Of a stretch of DNA of 64,000 nucleotides, positions 36,674 to 44,819 are shown piece after piece. The notes under the pieces are model-generated. The model was given only the letters and a program-made list of their open reading frames with translations, was not told where the DNA came from and did no database searches. Where the stretch lies: the NCBI RefSeq assembly GCF_003268275.1, contig NZ_QLYR01000006.1, forward strand, positions 1 through 64,000, in the 5' to 3' direction. Within the stretch, counting starts at the first letter, position 1; every line of letters begins with the position of its first letter. A program made the translations under genes and the position numbers. The DNA comes from Hydrogeniiclostridium mannosilyticum (lineage in GTDB: Bacteria; Bacillota; Clostridia; Oscillospirales; Acutalibacteraceae).

Positions 36674-37198
36674 CTACCATTGAATCCAATAGCGCTGTTC
36701 AATGTGCCCTTCTTCCTCAACTTCATTTTCCAATACTCCACCATTGCGGCGTATTGATTTTGCCGAACCAATATTTTCTTTGTTGCAGCATATCAATACT
36801 TTATTGAGCCCAAGCTTTCTACACGCATCTAATGCCAATGCAAGCATAGCCGTTGCATAGCCTTTTCTTCTTTCGCTTGGACGAACCCCGAAGCCTATAT
36901 GGCCGCCGGTTTTTAGCAGCGCATCGTTTAAATAATGGCGAATATTCACAGCACCTACAAAAATGTTTCTATCTTTATCGAGACAAAAAAGTGTCGTATC
37001 CGGCACCCAACCATTTTTAGCCTCTTCCTTTGTATCAAGATTCTTTAAATAATAATCAAAATCATGAAAATCATTGAACCATATTTTCCACGGGGACATA
37101 TTTGTGTGATTCTCTACAATATCTTTTTTCCATTCTTCCAACATTTCAAACAGCTGCTTCTTATATTCGTTTGTTAATGCGACAAGCTCAATATTCAT
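36674..37198 (-). CDS. GNAT-family N-acetyltransferase (AT-rich)
   Basis: This 174-residue protein is clearly GNAT, with the acetyl-CoA loop in GVRPSERRKGYATAMLALAL and a C-terminal strand-helix NKENIGSAKSIRRNGGVLEN. The arrangement resembles RimJ/RimL or ElaA-like acetyltransferases; the substrate is unknown. Its DNA is much more AT-rich than that of its neighbours, with A/T third positions, so it was probably acquired. GGGGGAG lies seven bases before the ATG. No terminator pair is obvious on its 3' side. Confidence 0.85.
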   Translation of the reverse strand: MNIELVALTNEYKKQLFEMLEEWKKDIVENHTNMSPWKIWFNDFHDFDYYLKNLDTKEEAKNGWVPDTTLFCLDKDRNIFVGAVNIRHYLNDALLKTGGHIGFGVRPSERRKGYATAMLALALDACRKLGLNKVLICCNKENIGSAKSIRRNGGVLENEVEEEGHIEQRYWIQW

Positions 37199-37286
37199 TT
37201 TCCATCTCCCCCTTCACGCATGCGGATCCCGCTTTTGCCGGTTTGTACGTCTTCTATGATTACAGCTGCAGCGCTTATATATTTTC

Positions 37287-37562
37287 TCAGGCATAGCCCT
37301 GTCCCGCATAGGGCAGTAAAGCCGTCCGCTCCTTGTCAACAGGCGGGATAAATGAGCATCGCCCACCGCCCGCAAGCGCATCTGATCCTATAGCAAACAA
37401 AAGGGCGAACGCAGCGAGTACGTTCACCCTCAAATCGCATGTGATTCTGCCCACATCCATTTTATTGCCATCGGGAGATTCAGGCACCAATCGGACGCTA
37501 AAGCGTGAGAGGCAAACGAAATCAGGCCACGGCTGGGCCGGCTGCCGATTGACAAAAGGCAT
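37287..37562 (-). CDS. Doubtful 91-codon frame in an acquired segment
   Basis: An open frame begins ATG at 37562 (MPFVNRQPAQPWPDFVCLSR) and contains a hydrophobic stretch NVLAAFALLFAIGSDALAGG. I cannot name a family. The hydrophobic stretch and the unusual composition recall small frames scattered through gut mobile elements, but this is memory rather than proof. Upstream of 37562 I see no strong ribosome-binding site. It may be a remnant rather than a gene. Confidence 0.25.
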   Translation of the reverse strand: MPFVNRQPAQPWPDFVCLSRFSVRLVPESPDGNKMDVGRITCDLRVNVLAAFALLFAIGSDALAGGGRCSFIPPVDKERTALLPYAGQGYA

Positions 37563-37582
37563 GAAGAGAAAGGCCGCGCCTT

Positions 37583-38782
37583 TTAATCTGTCCGCGGTTT
37601 TGCCGCGTCGGAATAGAGCAGCTCAAGGGTTTGTTCGTCGGCAATGCCGGTGACCTCCAAGCCGTTCAGCAGCTGAAAATCCTTGACGCTTTGTTCTGTT
37701 CCCTCACCGTAAAGGCCTGTCGGGCTGACAAATAAATAACCGAGCTCCTGCAAGCGCAGCTGTAGGTTTTTAACGGTTTCATTTTCGTCGCCGGGTTTCA
37801 ATTCCGTTGCCGCGGCGGCCCCCGATGATTCCGGCGGCTGCGATGCGGCTGAGCTAACGCCGGGCTCGCTCAGAAGCTCTGGATAGATGGAGCCGACAAT
37901 TTCCGTAATTCCCTGGGTGATGCTGTTGCCCTGCCACTGCAGCAAATGGGGGTCGATTTCGAAAATTCGTCCCTGCTGGACGGCCTCAAGGTCTTTGAAA
38001 GCCTCAGCGGCGGCGATGGTATCCTTCATGCCGGTGGGGCAGAACAAATAGGAGGGGCTGGCGTTGGCAATAACAGAGAGCTCCACCTGGTTGCCGGCGC
38101 CGTCGTTTGCCGCATTGGCAAAGCCCAGGCTCTCAATCAGCTTACCGGCGAAGCAGTCGCCGGTAACGGCGCCGCCTTGGTCATCCAGCAAAAAACAGAC
38201 GGTGACGACAACGTCGCTCTCCGGAATGACACGCCGTACATCATCAATGGTCATCAGAATATTCTTAGCGATTTTTTCCCCTTGATGGTAACCGGTGGCC
38301 GCGCCCTTGAACGCGCTGCCGACCTGGGTGTACAGGCGTGTTAAATCCTCTCGGTTTGTCGCGGGGGACAACACCAGAATGGCCAGCCCGGCATCCGCCG
38401 CGGCTTTTTTCTGTTCCTCCGTCGGCGCCTCCTCCGTCAAGACCAGCGTGGCGCCGCTGTCCCGTATGGCCTGCGGGTCCTCCAAGCTGACGGTGGGCAG
38501 GATGGCGAGGTCGCTTTGCGTGCAGTCTTCACTCCTCGCCTTAAGGGACACCTCATAGCGGAGCGCCAGAACCACGTCGGCCAGGTTGGGCGACAGGACG
38601 GCAACCCCTTCCGGCTCCGCGGACAAGGTTACCTCATTGATGGTGACGGGGTAATCGCTCTGGCCCGCGCCGGACTCCACATCGTGGCCGCCGCAGGCGG
38701 CCAGGGGAACCAGGCACAAAAGCATCATCACAGCGCATAAAAACAGCGGTAAAGACGAACGTCCAATTCTTCTTTTTTTCAT
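37583..38782 (-). CDS. Substrate-binding lipoprotein (TroA/BtuF type) with C-terminal peptidoglycan-binding domain
   Basis: This 399-residue lipoprotein has a signal peptide (MKKRRIGRSSLPLFLCAVMM...) and the lipobox LAAC. Residues about 45-300 form a Fe3+-siderophore/cobalamin-type binding fold (PBP_2): PNLADVVLALRYE, then ATLVLTEEAPTEE, then DVVVTVCFLLDDQG and SYLFCPTG. The last 70 residues form a PG_binding_1 domain (LKPGDENETVKNLQLRLQEL, YGEGTEQSVKDFQLLNG). That fusion is unusual, because binding proteins normally pair with a permease rather than bind the wall. No ABC permease or ATPase follows. It is translated 21 bases after the AAA+ gene. ATG 38782 has GGAGG five bases upstream. Confidence 0.85.
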   Translation of the reverse strand: MKKRRIGRSSLPLFLCAVMMLLCLVPLAACGGHDVESGAGQSDYPVTINEVTLSAEPEGVAVLSPNLADVVLALRYEVSLKARSEDCTQSDLAILPTVSLEDPQAIRDSGATLVLTEEAPTEEQKKAAADAGLAILVLSPATNREDLTRLYTQVGSAFKGAATGYHQGEKIAKNILMTIDDVRRVIPESDVVVTVCFLLDDQGGAVTGDCFAGKLIESLGFANAANDGAGNQVELSVIANASPSYLFCPTGMKDTIAAAEAFKDLEAVQQGRIFEIDPHLLQWQGNSITQGITEIVGSIYPELLSEPGVSSAASQPPESSGAAAATELKPGDENETVKNLQLRLQELGYLFVSPTGLYGEGTEQSVKDFQLLNGLEVTGIADEQTLELLYSDAAKPRTD

Positions 38783-38803
38783 AGCAGCCTCCTTCAAACA
38801 GGT

Positions 38804-40054
38804 TTACGGGTCCAGTACGGGTATTCCCCGCCGAATGCGGGACTCCGCGCCGGCAATAAACTGCTGCGCGCACCTTGGCGACCGCCCGCCGCGGGCAATC
38901 GCCCACATTTCAGCGCCGCGCTCCAGCTCCTCCATGTGTTCCTCCAGCCCACGCTGTACCGCCAGCAGCCGGACAATTTCCAGGTACTGCTGTTTATCCG
39001 GCAGAGAAAAATTAATGGCAAGGCCAAACCGGTCGGCCAGTGACAGGCTTTCCTGAATGGTGTCATTGCGGTGCAGCTCGTCCCCCTCCCGGTCGGAAAA
39101 CGTCTCGCGCACCAGGTGGCGGCGGTTAGAGGTGGCATAGATCAGCGCGTTATCCGGCTGAGCCGCCAGGCCGCCCTGCAAAACGGCTTTGAGCGCCGCA
39201 TAGGTGTCGTCCTGGTTGGAAAAGGACAGGTCGTCGATAAAAATGATAAATTTCATCGGCACGGCGGCAATCTGGTCAACCAGCTTGGGGAAATCCATCA
39301 GCGATTCCTTGGGCATTTCAATCACGCGCAGGCCCTTGGGATAAAATTCGTTGAGCAGCGCCTTTACCGTAGAGGATTTCCCGGTTCCGCGGTCGCCATA
39401 CATCAGGCAGTTGTTCGCCGGCAGGCCCTCCAGAAAGGCCAGCGTGTTTTCAATGGCCTCACGCCGGGGAACGTCGTAACCCTTCAAATCCTGCAGGCGC
39501 GTCTTATCCGGGTAGGCAACCGGCTGAATTGCTCCGTCACGCCAGATAAACGCACGGTAGCGGGCATACATGCCGCAGCCGTTGGCGCGGTAATAGGCGG
39601 CCATCCGGGAGATGCAGCCGTCAATCGGCCCCCGCAGCGCCTCCATCGGCTCCCCCGTCTGCCAGCCGGGCAGCTGCATTCCGCGCACCGCCTCAAAGGG
39701 GCAGCCGCGCAGCAGATCCTCCGGCGTCAGGGCGGAAATATCCAGAATAACCTTCAGGTCGTGTTCTACGGCCGCCATCAACGAAGGCGGAAATTCCGTT
39801 TCCCCCGCCGCGGCGGCAAGGGAAAAAGCGTTTTCGTCAAATAGCGCCGTCTGCGAAATACATTCCATTAAATTTTCACTGAAGCCGCGTTCGCACAGAA
39901 CTGCCAAAAAGGAACCCCAAGCCTGTAAGAAGGCCTTTTCATCCTCTGCCCACAGCAGGCGAAACAATGCCTTTGGCACCGTCCTTTTCAAAATTCCCCT
40001 GTAGACGGAGAGGGAGGCCATCGCGCAGGCCGCTTCTTTTACTTTTGCCGTCAT
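38804..40054 (-). CDS. AAA+ ATP-binding protein (DUF815 family)
   Basis: A 416-residue cytoplasmic ATPase. The Walker A motif is YGDRGTGKSSTVKALLN (about residue 214), Walker B is IIFIDDLSFS, and the sensor-like motif is LIYATSNRRHLVRETF. This is the DUF815 AAA+ family, with an unknown N-terminal region of about 200 residues, found widely in Clostridia near cell-wall genes. It is the first gene of a two-gene operon with the substrate-binding lipoprotein, with a weak ribosome-binding site. The role in that pair is unknown. Confidence 0.85.
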   Translation of the reverse strand: MTAKVKEAACAMASLSVYRGILKRTVPKALFRLLWAEDEKAFLQAWGSFLAVLCERGFSENLMECISQTALFDENAFSLAAAAGETEFPPSLMAAVEHDLKVILDISALTPEDLLRGCPFEAVRGMQLPGWQTGEPMEALRGPIDGCISRMAAYYRANGCGMYARYRAFIWRDGAIQPVAYPDKTRLQDLKGYDVPRREAIENTLAFLEGLPANNCLMYGDRGTGKSSTVKALLNEFYPKGLRVIEMPKESLMDFPKLVDQIAAVPMKFIIFIDDLSFSNQDDTYAALKAVLQGGLAAQPDNALIYATSNRRHLVRETFSDREGDELHRNDTIQESLSLADRFGLAINFSLPDKQQYLEIVRLLAVQRGLEEHMEELERGAEMWAIARGGRSPRCAQQFIAGAESRIRRGIPVLDP

Positions 40055-40376
40055 GTATACTCATTCTTTCTATAATTGGAATCTAAATTAAAATGGTGGA
40101 AACGATTTTATGCGGGAGAAGCCTCCCCGGCAGCGATGGGAATATAAAAAGCCCGCCACGCGAGCAGGCGGCCTGTCAGGGCGTCGTTCCAAGGCCAAGC
40201 ATGCTCCTTCTTTTCATAAAATCAAATTTATTGTACCCTTATTCCGCATATGGTGTCAAGCGAGCGGAAGTTTTTATCTTGTAAATTTACAAATTGTTTG
40301 TTAATATAAAAAGAAACCGGTTTTTTCCCTGCGTTTACAACAAATATCCATTTTTTTACAATAAAGGAGAATGCCC
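40055..40376. promoter_or_regulatory. Divergent promoter region with a 14-bp palindrome
   Basis: This gap separates the AAA+ gene (minus) and a lipoprotein (plus). TTGTAAATTTACAA (40279-40292) is a perfect dyad, and TTTACAA recurs around 40333 and 40356. The sequence is AT-rich from 40200 onward, as at promoters. A Rex- or BirA-like operator is possible, but the spacing does not match their consensus. Confidence 0.45.
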
Positions 40377-41213
40377 ATGAAGCGCCGACTGAAAATTCTT
40401 TCCGTCTTTCTTTCCACATTCCTGGCTGCCGGGCTGTTTACCGGTTGCGGCAATGCCGCGGATCTGCCGGATGCGGACATGCTGTTCCGCGAAGCCATGA
40501 CCAACGCCAACGCGTTGTCCAGCTGCGACGCCACCTATCAAAGCACGCTTGAAATTACTTTTGAAGGTGAGAAGATTTCCTTTACCAGCGAGAACACCGT
40601 CACCTATGCGGCCTCGCCCTTTATACTCAAGAGCTTTCAAACCAGCGACCTGGCCGGCGCTTCCGGTCAGACGGAAACCTATACGGCGGCAGAGGACGAC
40701 GGCATCTGGGTCTATGCCAATAGTGGGGACGGATGGACCAGGACGCTGGCCGGCGAGCTGGACACTACCCCGATGACGCAGATTGATATTCTCCGGCTCA
40801 TTCCTCAGGTGGCCGCGCAGAAGATGATTCGCACAGAGGATACTGGCGGGCAGAAAGCCTACAAGCTTGAATTGACCCTGAAAAGCGAGGTCCTGCGCAG
40901 CGCCATTGAAAACATTGTCACCTCCACCGGAATCGGCGAGGGCTCGGCTACCATTGTGGACACTTTGCTGGCCACCGCCCCCGAGCTCTACGGTTATGCC
41001 TATATCAGCGCGGAGGACGGGCAGTTTTTGCAGTTTGATGTAGACGGCGCGGAGGCGCTTAACACCATTCTCTCCCATATAGACGGCATGGACGCCAGCA
41101 TTAAGGTCAATAAGTACGTTCTCAGCGGCAGCCTCTCCAGCCTGAACCAGGCCGAGGCGCCGGTCCTGCCCGATGAGGCCAAAAACGGCGAAACCATCTC
41201 CGCAGTCGGCTAA
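40377..41213 (+). CDS. Lipoprotein, LolA/DUF6612-like
   Basis: A 278-residue secreted lipoprotein. The signal peptide is basic MKRRLKILSVFLSTFLAAGL and the lipobox is FTGC. The mature part has alternating strands with Asp/Gly turns (CDATYQSTLEITFEGEK; YTAAEDDGIWVYANSGDGWT; YKLELTLKSE). This resembles the LolA-like fold of DUF6612 and similar clostridial lipoproteins that sense or bind envelope components. The start at ATG 40377 has AAAGGAG seven bases before it; ATG 40371 overlaps the site. A hairpin follows. Confidence 0.8.
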   Translation: MKRRLKILSVFLSTFLAAGLFTGCGNAADLPDADMLFREAMTNANALSSCDATYQSTLEITFEGEKISFTSENTVTYAASPFILKSFQTSDLAGASGQTETYTAAEDDGIWVYANSGDGWTRTLAGELDTTPMTQIDILRLIPQVAAQKMIRTEDTGGQKAYKLELTLKSEVLRSAIENIVTSTGIGEGSATIVDTLLATAPELYGYAYISAEDGQFLQFDVDGAEALNTILSHIDGMDASIKVNKYVLSGSLSSLNQAEAPVLPDEAKNGETISAVG

Positions 41214-41232
41214 AGCGGCAAAAAATCCCGCC

Positions 41233-41261
41233 TTGACTTTTCCCCGCCCGCTGGCTATAAT
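41233..41261 (+). promoter_or_regulatory. Promoter of tRNA-Ser
   Basis: TTGACT (41233-41238) and TATAAT (41256-41261) are separated by exactly 17 bases. The expected start near 41268 lies about 40 bases before the mature tRNA. A GAGGCGC/GCGCCTC hairpin (41282-41301) sits in the precursor leader. Confidence 0.85.
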
Positions 41262-41308
41262 AAAAGAACAATAAAATGACAGAGGCGCCTTTCCGCGCCT
41301 CATATGAT

Positions 41309-41397
41309 GGAAGCGTATCGAAGTGGTCATAACGGGCCTGACTCGAAATCAGGTAGCCCTCACGGGCTCGTGGGTTCGAATCCCACCGCTTCCGCCA
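41309..41397 (+). tRNA. tRNA-Ser (anticodon CGA)
   Basis: The acceptor GGAAGCG/CGCTTCC pairs exactly. The anticodon arm is CCTGA-CTCGAAA-TCAGG, which gives anticodon CGA (codon UCG). A long variable arm is typical of Ser tRNAs, and the T arm is GTGGG-TTCGAAT-CCCAC. The discriminator is G, and CCA is encoded at 41395-41397. It is full length at 89 bases. A promoter precedes it and a terminator follows. Confidence 0.95.
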
Positions 41398-41404
41398 GTT
41401 TGTC

Positions 41405-41442
41405 AAAAGAGGTCGATTGCTTTAAGGCTGTCGACCTCTTTT
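41405..41442 (+). terminator. Terminator of tRNA-Ser
   Basis: AAAAGAGGTCGA and TCGACCTCTTTT are perfect arms around a 14-nt loop. The stem begins eight bases after the CCA. Confidence 0.85.
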
Positions 41443-41577
41443 CATTTGTGTAATATGATTTATTTAATCCAACGATTTATTGCATTAGACAAAAACGGGA
41501 AAATTTAAATAAAAATCCCCAACCTTTCTTCTATGCCTGTGTCTATATGGGTGAAAGCTTTCAAGGAGATAAAGTAG

Positions 41578-43248
41578 ATGGATCGTGAATATGCCGAGAG
41601 TATTATAATTGAATACTTGAAATCTATATACGGTTTTGCACTGAAACGATGCGCTAATTTGCAGGATGCAGAGGATTTGACTCAGGATATCGTCTTACGT
41701 GCGTTCCGTGCGATGCTTGTCAAAGATGATTTGGATTCGCCTAAAAAATTCATTTGGACGATAGCACACAACGTTCTGGCTAATTACTATCGTGACAGGA
41801 CAAAAACGACGATCGGTGTTCCAATTGATGAACTAGCGGAGTTATTGCCATCCCAAGATGACACGCTAGCAGGAAGCGTTGAAAGTGAATTGATTGACCA
41901 TTTGCATCGTGAGATAGCCTATTTGTCAAAACTGCAACGTCGTATTGTAATTGCCTACTATTTTGAAAATAAAAAGCAAGAAGCAATCGCAGAAGAACTC
42001 AATATTCCTCTCGGCACAGTCAAATGGCATTTGTTTGAAGCAAAAAAAGATTTGAAGAGAGGTATGGATACTATGAGACAGACGGGTGAACTCAAATTCA
42101 ATCCAATCAAATTTGAACTGTGCGGAACAAATGGTTCTCCGGGAACGAAAGGCACAAACAGTAACTTCTTTCGAAGTGCTTTATCGCAAAATATTGTCTA
42201 TGCTGTTTGGAAAGAGGATAAAACAATCAACGAAATCGCCGACTGCCTTGGCGTTTCCCCTGTATATGTGGAAAGTGAAGCAGAGTATCTTTCCGAATAT
42301 GGATTTCTCGCCGAGAACAAAGGCAAATATCGTTGCAATATTTTGCTTGATGATCCAACAAACGAACTGATTTCGTTGCATGACGTAATGTATCAAGAAG
42401 CAGCAAAGCTCTTTGCAAATGAATTAATGGAAGAGCTGACTAACAGCGGAATTTTAAAGGATAAACGCATTATTTGCGGACAGACAGATCAACCGATTTC
42501 GCTGTCTGAATCCCCAAGAGCAGATGACAATTTTATCCTTTGGTCACTCGTGCCGTATATTGCCGCACTCAGCGGGGAGAGTCTGATGGATAAAAGCATT
42601 TCCTTTGAGGAGGTGGCAACTGTTCGCCCAGATGGAGGACAGAATATATGTTACGCTTCTGTTATCAGTCCCGGCGTTAAAAAGCCTATGTATTTTGATA
42701 GTATGAAACAGTGGTGCGGGCCCTGCTGGAATAGAAACGAGGATTATACTTTATGGCAGATCGACTCCGAATGGTCAGATGGACGGGTTGATGACAACTA
42801 TATTTCAAAAACAAATCGTATTCTATCTATTCTATCAAGGTTAGATGATTCGGTAAGCGATGAAAGTTATGCATTCCTTGAGGAAACGGGAATCATGAGA
42901 ACAAAAATGAACATTAATGGCAATACGGGATGGTTTAAATCCGTTTCTCAAGCCGTATGGCTTGAAAATACTGACATTAAAAATAAGCTTATTGCGATCG
43001 GTGACCACATTAAAGAAAAATATTGGCATGAATTTGAAACACTGAAAGAATCTTTTGTGAAAGCAGTGCTTGATGAAACGCCGAAGCATCTCCACAAAAT
43101 GCAGAAATACGGATTGCAATACACCTTCTTTTCCGACGGTTGGTTTATTCTTCATTGTATGAAGGAACTTGTAAATAACGGAAAACTGAAACTTCCGACA
43201 GGGGCGCAGAAAAAATCACTGACAACAATCATTGTTCCAAATGTTTAA
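41578..43248 (+). CDS. ECF-like RNA polymerase sigma factor with a long C-terminal extension
   Basis: This is a 556-residue protein in AT-rich DNA next to the tRNA gene. Residues about 10-85 form sigma region 2 (LQDAEDLTQDIVLRAFRAML, then IWTIAHNVLANYYRDR) and about 110-165 region 4 (LSKLQRRIVIAYYFENKKQE, then IPLGTVKWHLFEAKKDLKRG). A second winged-helix-like segment follows at about 200-260 (VYAVWKEDKTINEIADCLGV, then LSEYGFLAENKGKY). The remaining 290 residues are unassigned; they contain Trp/Cys-rich MKQWCGPCWNRNEDYTLWQI and no trans-membrane segment. No anti-sigma gene is adjacent. The extension may control activity, as in ECF groups with C-terminal sensor domains. AGGAG lies nine bases before the ATG. 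Confidence 0.85.
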   Translation: MDREYAESIIIEYLKSIYGFALKRCANLQDAEDLTQDIVLRAFRAMLVKDDLDSPKKFIWTIAHNVLANYYRDRTKTTIGVPIDELAELLPSQDDTLAGSVESELIDHLHREIAYLSKLQRRIVIAYYFENKKQEAIAEELNIPLGTVKWHLFEAKKDLKRGMDTMRQTGELKFNPIKFELCGTNGSPGTKGTNSNFFRSALSQNIVYAVWKEDKTINEIADCLGVSPVYVESEAEYLSEYGFLAENKGKYRCNILLDDPTNELISLHDVMYQEAAKLFANELMEELTNSGILKDKRIICGQTDQPISLSESPRADDNFILWSLVPYIAALSGESLMDKSISFEEVATVRPDGGQNICYASVISPGVKKPMYFDSMKQWCGPCWNRNEDYTLWQIDSEWSDGRVDDNYISKTNRILSILSRLDDSVSDESYAFLEETGIMRTKMNINGNTGWFKSVSQAVWLENTDIKNKLIAIGDHIKEKYWHEFETLKESFVKAVLDETPKHLHKMQKYGLQYTFFSDGWFILHCMKELVNNGKLKLPTGAQKKSLTTIIVPNV

Positions 43249-43324
43249 GACAACAAAGGCATTGCGAAAGTTCAAGTCCCTTTAAAAAACAACAAAAGAT
43301 TCTTTTTGTCTTACTATTACACGT

Positions 43325-43357
43325 CGGAACGAGTTGCGCTCGTTCCGATTTTTTTCA
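43325..43357 (+). terminator. Terminator of the sigma-factor gene, copy 1 of a duplicated segment
   Basis: TCGGAACGAG and CTCGTTCCGA flank TTGCG, and the stem ends in ATTTTTTT. It is an imperfect twin of the hairpin at 43531-43552, and a second small stem (CAGC...GCTGTTTTTT) follows near 43371. Confidence 0.8.
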
Positions 43358-43530
43358 TGTCATAAATCCAGCATTTAAGCTGTTTTTTCAGGGTCGTCCT
43401 CTTTTACCCAACGGGACATCCAGAAGTAAAAATCGAAAAATCACTGTGTTAACATGAAAATAGACGTATGCTGAACCCGGAATTCTCATTTTCCGCGGGC
43501 ATCTTTTTTGTAGCGTAAACCCACACCGGA

Positions 43531-43560
43531 ACGAGCCTAACCCGTTCCGACTTTTTATTT
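43531..43560 (+). terminator. Terminator-like hairpin, copy 2 of a duplicated segment
   Basis: CGGAACGAG and CCGTTCCG are the arms and CTTTTTATTT is the T-run. No gene ends here now, so the hairpin may be the relic of a duplication. Confidence 0.6.
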
Positions 43561-43632
43561 CATAAAATTAGCCGCTGTTTTGTATTTTCTTGACTGCTTT
43601 CTGTTTAGCCAAAATAATTTTTCATTGTATGC

Positions 43633-43682
43633 TTGACTCTCACCTACACTTTAGCTTTATAATATGCGCGTAAGGTACCTTA
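43633..43682 (+). promoter_or_regulatory. MerR-type promoter with 19-bp spacer
   Basis: TTGACT (43633-43638) and TATAAT (43658-43663) are 19 bases apart. This over-long spacing is characteristic of MerR-activated promoters. The dyad ACCTA-cactt-TAGCT, with one mismatch, sits in the spacer. A perfect palindrome TAAGGTACCTTA lies just downstream (43671-43682). Autoregulation by the adjacent MerR protein is an inference. Confidence 0.65.
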
Positions 43683-43706
43683 TATAAAAATCCGGAGATG
43701 AAACCA

Positions 43707-44819
43707 ATGAGAATAGGAGAATTTTCCAGGGCCTGCCATATGCCCATTTCTGTGCTGCGGTATTATGACAGCTGCGGCTTGCTAAAACCTGTTTATATTG
43801 ACAGCTTTACAGGTTACAGGCATTATTCCGAAAATCAGATCAGCGTGTGCGCTCGCATAAACGAATTGAAAACCGCGGGCTTTTCCCTTTCAGAAATAAA
43901 GCAACTGGTTTCAGGCAGCGTGCCGCCCAAGGCCATAGGCGCAATATTTGACAATAAGAAAAAACAGCTAAACGAAACGCTCTGCCGCCTCGACGAGCTC
44001 CGCGGCTTAATGTTAGGAGGAAATTTTATGGAAGAAGCAAAGATTAATTTTATACATGAAAATGTACATATCCCATTTGAAAACGATGAGAAAATCGTTG
44101 GAAAGTGGGAAATTATAGGCGAATATCATAACCAAGCAGCGTTTAACCTTGGCAAAAAGCTGCCGGAAGAAGGGATCGGCAGCCAGAACCGTGAAATATT
44201 TTTTCTACCACAAGGCGAGTGGTATTGGTGCTATTCCTGGACGAAGGGCAAATTGTTGATCGATGACGGCGAAAGCTCTTCCGTCAACGAATTTACCGTT
44301 GAGAAACAATCGGACGGATTATACATGTTTGTGAAGCTGAAATCCTTTGATTATCTGCAAACCGGCAGGACAACGCTTTTGGTGCTTCATCAATGCGATA
44401 ACTGCCGCTACAAAGCAAAGGATATTGCGCGGAAAGATAATATTTCTATCCCTTTTAATAACGACCGGAATATTTTGGGCAAATGGAAATCTGTAGCCTT
44501 TGTTCAGAATAAAGATGACTTTTCCCCGGAAAATGTTGACAGCAGCTTCGAGCCGTATTTTAAGGAGATTGATTTTCTGCCAAACGGAGAATGCAGCAGC
44601 GTTTACGGAGATGAAATCATAAGCGGCAGGCATGCTCAGGAGTGGACAAACGGATTTGTTTTGCGCAAATGGAACTGCACTGCGTGCGCTTATGAAATCA
44701 AAAACATCGACGATACAGAATATCTATTTATAGAGTGGAAAAGCGGCGATTACCGCTGGGGCGGTTTTGACACCGATTATTATGTTTTCAGGAGAGATTA
44801 TGGCAGGTGTTCTCACTGA
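43707..44819 (+). CDS. MerR-family regulator with two C-terminal lipocalin-like sensor repeats
   Basis: A 370-residue cytoplasmic regulator. The N-terminal MerR domain (1-75) reads MRIGEFSRACHMPISVLRYY, then the helix KPVYIDSFTGYRHY, followed by a coiled-coil dimerisation helix to about residue 105. The rest consists of two homologous domains of about 120 residues. One begins PFENDEKIVGKWEIIGEYHN and the other PFNNDRNILGKWKSVAFVQN. Each has a strand with FLPQGEW or FLPNGEC and a closing Trp-Ser-Gly or Phe-Asp strand. The same G-K-W-E domain is fused to BlaR1-like and MerR regulators in Clostridia. It may bind a hydrophobic ligand. ATG 43707 fits the GGAG better than ATG 43698. Confidence 0.85.
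   Translation: MRIGEFSRACHMPISVLRYYDSCGLLKPVYIDSFTGYRHYSENQISVCARINELKTAGFSLSEIKQLVSGSVPPKAIGAIFDNKKKQLNETLCRLDELRGLMLGGNFMEEAKINFIHENVHIPFENDEKIVGKWEIIGEYHNQAAFNLGKKLPEEGIGSQNREIFFLPQGEWYWCYSWTKGKLLIDDGESSSVNEFTVEKQSDGLYMFVKLKSFDYLQTGRTTLLVLHQCDNCRYKAKDIARKDNISIPFNNDRNILGKWKSVAFVQNKDDFSPENVDSSFEPYFKEIDFLPNGECSSVYGDEIISGRHAQEWTNGFVLRKWNCTACAYEIKNIDDTEYLFIEWKSGDYRWGGFDTDYYVFRRDYGRCSH

Larger units (their letters stand above)
43249..43706. other. Spacer with two related hairpins and a MerR-type promoter
   Basis: No gene was found. It holds two diverged copies of one segment (43325-43392 and 43531-43590), each with CGGAACGAG and CGTTCCG arms followed by a T-run, so each looks like a terminator. 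The MerR promoter lies at 43633-43663. GAAAGTTCAAG and nearby runs are unremarkable. Confidence 0.6.
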
